From the NCBI RefSeq assembly GCF_000203815.1, contig NW_004457624.1, positions 2,976,001 to 3,040,000 on the forward strand: a DNA stretch of 64,000 nucleotides. Direction: 5' to 3'. Both the position numbers and the translations under genes were made by a program. Origin of the DNA: Cavenderia fasciculata. Taxonomy: Eukaryota > Evosea > Eumycetozoa > Acytosteliales > Cavenderiaceae. Shown in pieces: positions 1 through 10,200 of this stretch. Positions within the stretch are counted from its first letter, which is position 1. Every line of letters starts with the position of its first letter. Under the pieces are notes generated by a model. It saw only the letters and a list, made by a program, of their open reading frames with translations. It was not told where the DNA came from and did no database searches.

Positions 1-1218
1 GTGCCTGATTGGTCGACTTTTAGATTGGTACCATACACTAAAGGAACGGCTCAAGTATTTGGTCACTTTTACAGGGTCGATCCTGCAACTAAAAAGATCG
101 TACAATGGGATCAATGTCCACGTGTATGTATTGACAAGGCTGAACAAGCACTTGCTCAATGTAAATCACAAGACGACAACGTTGGAGGAGGAGGAGGATT
201 CATTTTAAAGGGATCTTTTGAAGAGGAATTCTTTTTGCTCAAGAAATCGGCACTTGCCAACGAACCACCTGGAACCAAGTGTCCACCACCAGTAGAGAAC
301 TATACATTTGCTAGTGTCTATAGTTTGGATGAAAATGCCGATGTGATGATGGAGATTGTTCAGAATTTGGAAGACCAAAATGTCCCCGTCGAACAGATGC
401 TCAGCGAGTCTGCACCAGGCCAGTTTGAATTGACCGTTCCATACTGCGGTATCCGTGAAGCTTGTGATCGCCACATTATCGTTCGTCAGACCGTCCACGC
501 CATCGCCCACAAGCACGGCTACATCGCATCGTTCCTCCCCAAAGTATACCAATATGCCGCCGGCAGTGGATGTCATCTCCATCTTTCACTCTGGGCGTCG
601 AGATCTCCCACCGACAAAACCCTCGTCAACACCACTCCATTGGCCGGTGGGGTTGCAGGTCTCTCCAAATCATCGGTTCGTGCCATCGCAGGTATTCTCT
701 ACCACACCAAGGCTATGACAGCCATATTCAACGCTAATGAAAACTCGTACGACCGTTTGAAACCAAATAGTTGGAGTGGAGGCTCGATTGCATGGGGTGT
801 CAACAACAAAGAAGCTATTGTTCGTGTACCAACCTCTGCTAGCACACCTGTCAAGGGTAACAGCAACTTTGAGGTCAAATCAATCGACCATACATCCAAC
901 CCATACCTTGTCATCTCTGCTATCATCTATTCGATGATTCATGGTATGACAGACCCAGACCACTCGATTGGAGAGTATCCACCAACCTCGATCAACCCAT
1001 CGGCTCTTACCAACGAGCAACGTGATGCCCATCGCATCCAACCTATTCCATCGTCTCTCTCGCAAGCACTCACTCATCTATCAAATGATAAATACCTTAC
1101 CGACAATCTTGGAAAGAATCTTGTCAATGCCTATATCCAAGTAAAGAAATACGAATCAAAAGAATATCGTGATCAACCCTTTGAATATGCTAGAGATGCT
1201 TTTTTACAAACTTATTAA
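1..1218 (+). CDS. Type-1 glutamine synthetase, C-terminal 405 residues (5' end outside window)
   Basis: This is the catalytic part of a glutamine synthetase of the type I / FluG-lengsin branch, the enzyme that makes glutamine from glutamate, ammonia and ATP. The visible frame is open to the first base of the window, so the GTG at base 1 is an internal codon and not the start. Seen motifs are GSGCHLHLSLW near residue 188, NSYDRLKPNSWSGG near 248 and the WGVNNKEAIVRVP stretch near 264, which match the family's glutamate/ATP-binding blocks (H-x-H-x-SL, and N-x-SY-x-RL followed by an R-x-P loop). The frame ends at TAA 1216-1218. Dictyostelids are known to carry type-1 enzymes beside a type-3 enzyme. 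The N-terminal beta-grasp domain is only partly visible. No intron is seen in this part. Whether it has kept synthetase activity or is a lengsin-like relative cannot be decided from this fragment. Confidence 0.85.
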   Translation: MPDWSTFRLVPYTKGTAQVFGHFYRVDPATKKIVQWDQCPRVCIDKAEQALAQCKSQDDNVGGGGGFILKGSFEEEFFLLKKSALANEPPGTKCPPPVENYTFASVYSLDENADVMMEIVQNLEDQNVPVEQMLSESAPGQFELTVPYCGIREACDRHIIVRQTVHAIAHKHGYIASFLPKVYQYAAGSGCHLHLSLWASRSPTDKTLVNTTPLAGGVAGLSKSSVRAIAGILYHTKAMTAIFNANENSYDRLKPNSWSGGSIAWGVNNKEAIVRVPTSASTPVKGNSNFEVKSIDHTSNPYLVISAIIYSMIHGMTDPDHSIGEYPPTSINPSALTNEQRDAHRIQPIPSSLSQALTHLSNDKYLTDNLGKNLVNAYIQVKKYESKEYRDQPFEYARDAFLQTY

Positions 1219-3221
1219 AATATAAGAAAGAACTATAATAATAATAATAATAATACTTAACAATCATCATAATCATTTTTTACTAATAACTCTAAATAAT
1301 AAATAAATAATATTGTATTTATATCTAACCAACTAAACTAAAATGAATGAATGTCTTACTTTTGGTGCTTAATATTTAAAAATAAAAATGAATATTTATT
1401 TTCTTTGGGGGTTTTGAAAATTTTTGGTTGGGAGTACCGCCTCAGAATCTATTTATTTGTAAAACTTATTTCTCTCTATGGTCTTCTTTATTTTTAATTA
1501 TTCTTTTACCAATCGATAGATCTTTTAATTATCTATCAAATGGTTGACAAAAAAATTTGCGAGAGGTTCACCCTTCTAAAAAGTACTTTCCGTAAAGTCG
1601 CCATTAGCCATGGGCTAAGATGAGGTCTAGAAAGCATTGTTTGGAAAAACAAATGATATAAACAGAAAGAGCACAAAAAGTTGTATCTATTGGTGATATT
1701 GGATCGTCGTTTCAAAGATTATTCAAATAAAAAAAATGCTATTCTTCAAAGCCTATCTCATATAGTAAACATGCAACCATATAAAACTACGTGCTACATG
1801 GATCGGATCACGATTAATCAAATAAAAAGACAAGCGCCAACGCAAGAGGTGTAGGCGCCTTGAATCTTCAACATTATATGCACTGGTGTCGGCAGTGTTC
1901 AATGCATGCCACATCCAGCAACGCTAGACAAGATGGTTAGTATATTTGGAATGGATCAATAATCAAATAATTCAGAAGTGGTCAATCTCAAAACAATTGT
2001 GAACGCTCAAGAGTAATGGTAGCTTAATCTCATATATCGATATCATGGTTATTTATTTGGTACATACTAGTATTATTGTAATTGGCTCTTTTAAAACCCA
2101 TCAAGGCTAGTGGTCATGGACAATTTCGCATTCGGTCTATCAAAACCATCCATTCTAAAAGATAATAAATAATAATTAGTAAACAGTATTTATGACAGTA
2201 ATTTTACAAGATACATATCTTTACAGTTTTTAAAAATGGACCAACTCGTCTCTAATCAATTGATTCTATATTTAAAGTACCAATATATACAGACTTGTTA
2301 TAGATTTAAAATAAAAAACCCATCATCAAGAAAGAAAACACATACAATCTTTATGAAAGAAGAAATTGACGACCAATCAACTTTGCCCTCACGCGGTAAA
2401 CAAATGGCCTTGTTTGGAAACTTATGAATATACCTACCGAAACAAACCCGCACACTCCAAGCACGCCAAATGATCGATCAATTCCCCCAACACTCAAACT
2501 ATACTTGTTTGGTTCCCCAACTTTGAGAATCCCATTTAAATATCTACAACATATCATCTAACAACTGTGTGTATGAAAAAATCTTTCTCTTTTCATTGCG
2601 GTTGTGGAAGAGGAGGATGAAAGAGATGTAGGCCTGGAGGAGATGAAGAGGAGGGAGGAAGGGGCCGAGTTATCATACAAATTTAAAACTATAATGGGTT
2701 GACATAGTTTCAAAATTAGTTGTGAATCATCACAGAGTGATTGTTGGTCTACGTCATGTCCTCTAAAGGCGTCATTCCCATTGTTGATTGACTGATTGAT
2801 GATTGTTTAAAATATCTTGATGAATCTAATCGATCGATGGTTATTGTTGTTGGTGTCATGATGATGATGAATGAAAATTCTCCCTCCAAAATTAATTAAT
2901 TCTCTTCATGACATGATAGTGCTGTGCTGTACTGTGTTCTCATATTTACTACTTGTATTGTATTGCGCGAGACCCATCCTAAAGTTAAATTCATTCATTC
3001 ATTCGAGACAGACATCATCCATTAAATGACGATGATGATTGAGATTTAATTTAACTTGATACCCTATACTACATGTGTTGATGAACCTCTGCTTGTAGTG
3101 CTTCGTCGCCATTTGTATGTCTTCTCAACAGGAATGACGTTTTATTTCTAATGCGTTGCACTTGTCTTAATGGGAATGTTGGTTTAACACGGTCGCCAAT
3201 TAATCGTTGGTAGACTGTTGG

Positions 3222-3268
3222 AGGTGTTGTTGTTGTTGTTGTTGTTGTTGTTGCTGCTGCTGCTGCTG
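3222..3268. repeat. TGT/GCT trinucleotide microsatellite
   Basis: About nine TGT units run into five GCT units and then a short TGATGC-like continuation. It lies in non-coding DNA. Confidence 0.9.
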
Positions 3269-3730
3269 GTGATGCAGAGATTGTTGTTATTGGTACTAAT
3301 GCTACTGATACTGATGCTGCTGCTGATGCAGTGATAGTTTACTCATGATTAATATGCTTAAAATAAAGATAAAAATATATCTATAATATTGATAATTCAT
3401 TAAATAAAGATATTATCAATTTAATTAAATAATTAATTGTTTGTTTATTGATTCTACACTTTTTTTTTTTTTTTTTAAATTTTTTTTTCTCATGAGATAG
3501 TGCGATCTTTATGCGTGCCGTAGGTGACTGACCTGATACATTGCGAGGTTTGAACATTTGTTTCAAAACAACAACAGCAAATAGCCCCTCTCTCTCATTA
3601 ATAAATGGATCCTATCAAAAAGAAGAAACAACAATAGAATCATACCCTGATTTGGTATCATACACCCCCCCTCTCCCTCCTCCTCTTCTCTTCCATTTTA
3701 GATCTTGGTTCATATAATGAGCCTAATCCG

Positions 3731-3893
3731 CACCCCCCATCCTCCTCCTTATCCGCCTCACTCATATAGTGAATCAACACGCCCATAATCTGACGGTTAC
3801 ATCAAAGAATGATCGTGCTTTGGTGATCATATCCAACCATGACTACCACCCCCCTATCCTCCTCCTTATCCCCCTCACTCATATATTCAATCA
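3731..3893. repeat. Pair of ~46 bp direct repeats upstream of the Fanzor gene
   Basis: Two near-identical copies start at 3731 and 3847, 116 bp apart. Each has CACCCCCC, then TCCTCCTCCTTATCC, then CTCACTCATATA. A shorter shared word, ATGATCGTGCT, follows each copy. They lie within 540 bp upstream of the Fanzor start codon, so they could be part of a mobile-element end or a promoter duplication; the sequence alone does not decide. Confidence 0.75.
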
Positions 3894-4265
3894 TAAATGA
3901 TCGTGCTGCTGTGGCTCACCTAGGCATCATGAATGCCCCCATTAAACGGTGGTGATGACACAGTTCGGGTATTAAGAAACCACCATACGATTATGATATC
4001 ATTGGGACACAACCCCATCTGTATATGTATCACCCTCACTTTTTGTTGGTAATCAACAAAGACAAGAAAACATTTGTTTAAAATAAAATATTATTCATCA
4101 AGCTCCAATGTTCTCTATTTAAAGTGTTCTTTTTTCTCATCACATCATTATTCATTTTATCTATCTTTTCTTCAATTCATTATCTTTCTGCTATATTGTA
4201 TTACCTTTATATATTTTTTATATAGGAAGCTTCTAATTGAGGTTCACTATCGCACAGTGGTCATC

Positions 4266-7200
4266 ATGAATGGCCCACTTCCATCCGCAACAGAGACAAG
4301 AACAACTCAATACCCTCTCGATCGTCTCATGGGTAAGAAGTGGAATAACGAACAAAACTTGTTTGTGACACATCTCGGCCAATATGCAAGATACTATCAC
4401 TCTGTTAAGAGGTTAGTAGGCCAATTTTTTTTAATATTTGTATACGACTTTAATAACAGTAAGATATCATCAACCTTTTTTTTTTTTTGAACATGAATCA
4501 TTCAGATAAGTTCATGAACTAATTGATCGATTTCATGTATTTTACCATTTTTAGTGTTTAGTTTGTCCCGACAAGAACTCGAAAAAGTAATACCAAAGTA
4601 TTACGACATGAGTGTTCTTTCAAAGAACAAAACAAATGAATTATATGAAAAAATGGAAAATCGGTTGACTTTGCCGATTCGATGGGATTCTCTAATTGTG
4701 GAGGCCATCATCTCAAAGGTGATGGACATAGACACACGCAAAAGCAGTAATAGTCCAAGAGATTATGTATGTATAACAGTCTGTGACAGTTATGATGTGT
4801 AATAATAAATTAATTTTTATTTTATTCTTTGTTTACTCTTTACAGAATTCTGCACAAGATGTCCAAGCAAAAGAGAAAATCGTCAACAAAATGCTATCGA
4901 GAACATTTGCCAAACTCAAGGTAGACGAGATGGTTGCAAAATATCAAATCCTCCGATATGCACTCCTTGACCCAGATCTGAATCCAATTGGCTGTTGCCA
5001 CTCTTATAAAACCGCCTTTGCCAACTCCATTTGCAATAGTTACTCGGCCGAGGTGGCCGAGACCTGCAAAAGGATGGTGGAGAGTGCTTTAGACCGTCAA
5101 GATGACCGAAACATATTCCACCACGAGTCCAAGTTGGTGTCGGATCTTCTGGAGGATATACTTGCCAAAATAGATGATGGTGATATCGGTGAAGGGTACC
5201 AAGCTCTCAAACTAATATTTTCATCTCAACCATTAAAAGGTATGTCATTGATATTAACACCATCACAGGTTTTTTTTAAATATCTTCTTGCGTCGGTTCA
5301 TGTAACTCGATCTCTCATTTTGTTTATCTTTTTCTCATACACGTCAAAAGGGGCAGTTTGCGGAGTGTCGATCAGATCTTTTTTTTTTTTTAATATTTTC
5401 ATTTTTTTTTTCATCTCAAACAACTCACAGAAACCAAATTTAGAGAATGTATATTAAACTATTAAATAACATCGCACACTCAACACAACATTATCAATAG
5501 ATAGAATACAGCGAGTATTGTTTATAGTTACACTTTTAGTGTAAGAACCCACACATCACTATCATTACTCCTCTTTTACACCATTTCTTTTTGATTATCT
5601 TTTGTTTTCATTGGTTTACCAATCAATGCACCACCCATCTCTTTCCTTTTAACTACTCATTGTTGGCCAAGTTCATCTTTACATATCATTGACCTCTTGT
5701 GTTCACTCATAAATTATATAATCCTTTTTGATCCAAATCAAGTACCAATCTACACTACCACTCTTTATCGCTCTGCATCCTTTTTGTTGTTCGTTTGATC
5801 CACTCTCCTATCCGACAAACTTTCTTTACCACTTAACTTTCCATCAGATACTGCAATCAATCACTACCATTGCTCCTCTTTTACCCTTTCTTGTTTTGAT
5901 TATATTTGTTTTTATTATCGAGATGCACCACCCATCTAACCACTCGCCTCATTGTTGGTCCCAGTCTATTTCATTCTCTTCCTAATTGTGCACCAACCAA
6001 ACACATCGCCCAACTTTTATCATTTGTTTTGTTTGGTCAATGATAAGTGTAATCATCAACACCTTTTTCAAATACCATGCATGGTCTGTTCACCAAGCTA
6101 TACACTACTTGGCCATCTCTTATTTTTTATTTGCTCTTTGTTCAAAATAACCACACCCTTTTGTTTGTTAGTTTGATTCACGGTAACTTTCTTTATCACT
6201 TATCTTTCCATCAGATCGATAATGCAAAACATCACAATCATTGCTTTTACACCATTTCTTTTTTGTTTTCATTATCCAATCAACGCATCCCTATCTCTTT
6301 TGCCTGCTCTCTCTATGCAGTGACAGACCTGTCAAACCTTTTTTTTTTAATTTTAAACCTCTCTAACATTTATTACATTTATCATTATAGATCATAATTT
6401 GGAATGCGAAAAGAAAAGGTCAAAATTAAAAGAGGAAAGAGAGGCCAAGCAAAATCAAGAGCCAGCCATTCCCAAGGAAAAAAAAAAGAAGAAACAGTTT
6501 TTGGGTGACAAAAGGCCTGAAAACTTTGATGAAATCAATTTTGATGCATCTGTTTATTCAATATCAAATTTGGCCACAGATTTAGAGATTGATAGCAAAA
6601 ATGTAAAGAAATTAAAGGTTGAAGAACATATATCTGGTGATTATTTACAATCTGAACTCTCATCAAAGTTGGAAGCGTTGATCCAATCATCAACATCAAT
6701 AAGTGCCTGGAGTGGGTTAAATACCCTCCAATTGAATAGATTGAAAATGCTAAATTTGGAAAATATAATTAATCCGTAACTATTATTATTATTATTTCTT
6801 TTGTTATTTTTTATTATTATTATCATTAAATTAACTAATCAAATGCTTTTTTTGTAATCTTATTTTTTTTTCTATAGAGAGGACAATTCAATCGATTTTT
6901 CAAAGTTGACAAAAGATCAATATCCATCTTTAATGGATTTTTGTGAATCAAATGGATACAAGTTTCCAAAAGGATATGACCCTACAGGATTGAAATCCCT
7001 CATGACGTCCGATTTGGAGACGATAAAAACTACTCCTTTCGCATTGAATAGCTTTGCACCACAAGCAAAGTATGTATAAAACAATTGACCAATATCTTTT
7101 TTTTTATATTTTTAAAACTAATCCTCTTTTTTATCTATAGATTCAACAGTACTTTTATCCCATTCTCGATAGAGTTGTTTGTCAGTATAATCGTCAACTC

Positions 7201-10200
7201 TGGAATAGATATGTCCCTTGGTTTGACCGACAAACACAAAATATTAAGGTATATTTCAAAAATATTACCTAATTTGGAAAAAGAAATTGGTCATCCATTG
7301 GAAAGTGGCTATCCATTGGATAGATTTAAGTTTTTCGACAAGGAAATTGAGATCCTCAAAGCTTCGCACTTGGCTTCTTTTCCTTCATCGTCAGATGTAA
7401 CAATATCACCATCCTCTTCGTCTGATGTAACAACATCACCATCCTCTTTGTCTGATGTAACAATATCACCATCCTCTTCGTCTGATACAACAACATCACC
7501 ATCCTCTTCGTCTGATACAACTACATCTCCATCCCCATCATCAAAAAAAAAAAGAGGTAGACCTCGTAGTGAGATTGTGGATATAAAGTTAGAAAAATTC
7601 CCTGATTTTAAAGATTTTAAATTGGAGGATCTTAATCGACAATTGGAACTTAGAGATATCGAATCCCCAAACATTGATACACGAGTCCAAGAAGAGGAAA
7701 ATATTAAAAGATTGAAATTGGTTTTATGGCAAGACATGGTAAAACGCTTGCAAATAGATTTTAAAGAAGACTTTGACTACAGCAAATCCAGTCAAGTTAG
7801 CATTTTAAAATGGTTATCTTTACCTACTAGCACTATTAAAATCGAATATGATTGGTACTGTTGTTCATTGCCAACACTGAAAGGAACTCTCAAGAAACTA
7901 TTCAATGACAGCCCAAAGGTGAAGAGAAATGAGCCAAGGAAATGGATGCCAAAGTCTCTTGCTTCAACAAAAAAATCGTTTCTTTTTCGTTACTATACGA
8001 TTGGATTTGTTGGAAAATCAGTCCTCTGCGATTATTTGCAATCACCGTATGTAAAAGACAACCCATTCGATTTCAACGGGTCAACAAAAACAATTCACCC
8101 CAACTTTAATGATTACGAAAGAGACAATATTGGTTACATTTATAACCAAAAAATGTCGGTCCTAATCAATCAAAGGGCGATGATGGTGACAACCAACGTT
8201 CCCAGCCATATCTGGTTCCAAACAAAAAGTAAATGTCATTGTTTTAAAGCATTATTATCTTTTACGACCCATTCATTTTACTAATATTTAATTTTAATCT
8301 TTATATAGGTGCAAATGAAAAAGTAGTTTCTGATGTGCAAATATCCATGAATAGCCGTCTCTTGCCATACCATTTGAAAAAGAGACAAAAACTAGAAGAA
8401 TCTTTTCCAGAGCAAAGTTTGGTCTCTCAAAAAAACGGTCAAGATGGCACACCCATGGATGATTCCGATGACGACGACGATGATGATGATGAATCATGGA
8501 AATGTAAACAAGTAGAAGAAATGGAAAAGAACCATTCATATTCATACAACCATCCCCACTATGCTTGTTTTGTGGCAAAACAAGTTGGGTTGAAACCAAA
8601 CATTCCCAAAGTCAAGGATAGAGATATTATCTGTGCCAATTGTTTGTCATCCCACTCACTTAAAGATTTGCCTATGGTGTGCGAACAATGTGATGCGACC
8701 ATTCCTATTCTATCGGAACATGAAAAAAGATTGGATTTATGTGGTGACCTGATGGATCTGTACTCGGTTGATATTCAACTAAAAAGGAATGCATTTGAAA
8801 AAATGCCACCCTTTGATTCAAAGGATGATCAATTCCCTCCACCAGTACCATTAATTGCCGAAATCAATCATCGACTCGTCAAATTTGACCAACCTGAGTC
8901 ACCCCACGTGGAGATTTTTCTACACGAGGCTCTCAACACCACCTCGATAGCACTCAACAGTAACAGGTCAGGAATTGCACCCTCCATGCGGAACCTATTC
9001 AATCTTATTAAAACTACATCCGATCCCTCGATGCAATTTAGAATTCGTGATGCATATCCCTTTGTCCACGACTCGTCTACTGGCGGATTTGAAAATGAAA
9101 TCAAACATGAAATCATGGTGAAGGAATTAATGAACCATTTTTCAATGACAACGTCCAAGCTCATTATTGTTTGTGGACAATTCCCTTGCAAGGCAGCCAA
9201 AGAGGCTTTTAATGCCAATCCTTTGGATTACGAAATGGTTGACTATAGTCAAGAATCTTATCACACCATTTTAGATAAAGCCAAAGGCACAACCGAGGAC
9301 AAAGAGGTGGATGTAAGTAGGATAGTTCCTAAAAGGCTCATTGCTATCGCTCCGCATCCATCAGTCATGTTTGCGTTGCACATAACAGCAGCCTATATTT
9401 TGATTGCTCATGATATCTACAAAATGGCTCCAAAGGTATCTCAATTTGACCCAGTTCAAACATTTAAATCGAATTCCCCCTCGTCTGCCTCGTCCTCCTT
9501 CTCCTCCACGTCCTTATCATCCACGTCATCTTCATCATCTGCCTCGTCTTCCTCGTCTGCCTTGCCCCCGTCCTCCTCGTCCTCCTCCACGTCCTTATCA
9601 TCCACGTCATCCTCATCATCTGCCTCGTCTTCCTCGTCGTCCTTATCATCCACCTCATCTTCATCATCCTCCTCTTCGTCCTCCAATCAAAAGACCACCA
9701 AACGCCCAAATCTAAGTAACAAAACAAAAGATTTTCCTTCACTTAAACAATGGACGTTGGAACATCTAGTTGAAGAGGCCACATCCCGCAAAATCGACGT
9801 AGAGAATATCAAAGAAGATCGTCTTCAAGTTGAATGTGTTTTGTTGAAATCGGTCCTTGGGTTTCAAATATGGTCAGAACAAAAAATTGAACAGTTTGAT
9901 CTAGAGGAATCAAAATCGAAAAAAGATATACTGGCCTATGCGAGAGAAAAAAAAATCCCTTTGACAGACTATTGGTTCTTCATGACGTTGGAAACCCTCA
10001 AAAAAGCCGTGCAAAGGTGTCTCGCTTCCACCTCGTCCCCATCTCCGTCCTCCTACTTGCCCACCCCTTCCTCACCCTTGACCGATATCTCACTCCCCTC
10101 TTCCCCATCCTTGACCGATGCCCCACCCACTTCATCCTCATCCGATACCTCAACTCCACCCTCTTCCACCGATACCTCATCCTTGACCGATACCTCAACC

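Larger units (their letters stand above)
1219..4265. other. 3 kb spacer between glutamine synthetase and the Fanzor gene
   Basis: No convincing gene is seen. There is a short plus-strand frame at 2236-2427 (63 codons) and a further open stretch to about 2564 in another frame, without family resemblance. A purine-rich tract lies at about 2600-2665 and C-rich pyrimidine tracts at 3665-3700, 3731-3755 and 3847-3875. A trinucleotide repeat is at 3222-3268. A good splice acceptor (TATATAG, ending at 4225) lies 40 bp before the Fanzor ATG, which suggests an intron in its 5' leader or an unseen upstream coding exon. Confidence 0.6.

Noticed and set aside
1530-2110. Possible small RNA between glutamine synthetase and the Fanzor gene
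   Set aside because: Base composition is slightly different, but I found no C/D box pair, known snRNA word or clear hairpin.
5728-6397. Three plus-strand frames inside Fanzor intron 3
   Set aside because: They are open because of the pyrimidine-rich repeats, and phase-matched splicing from 5239 to 6391 skips them cleanly.
9456-9742. Minus-strand frames rich in Asp/Glu or Arg/Met over Fanzor exon 7
   Set aside because: They are the reverse reading of the Ser-rich coding repeat, with no independent start context or composition of a gene.
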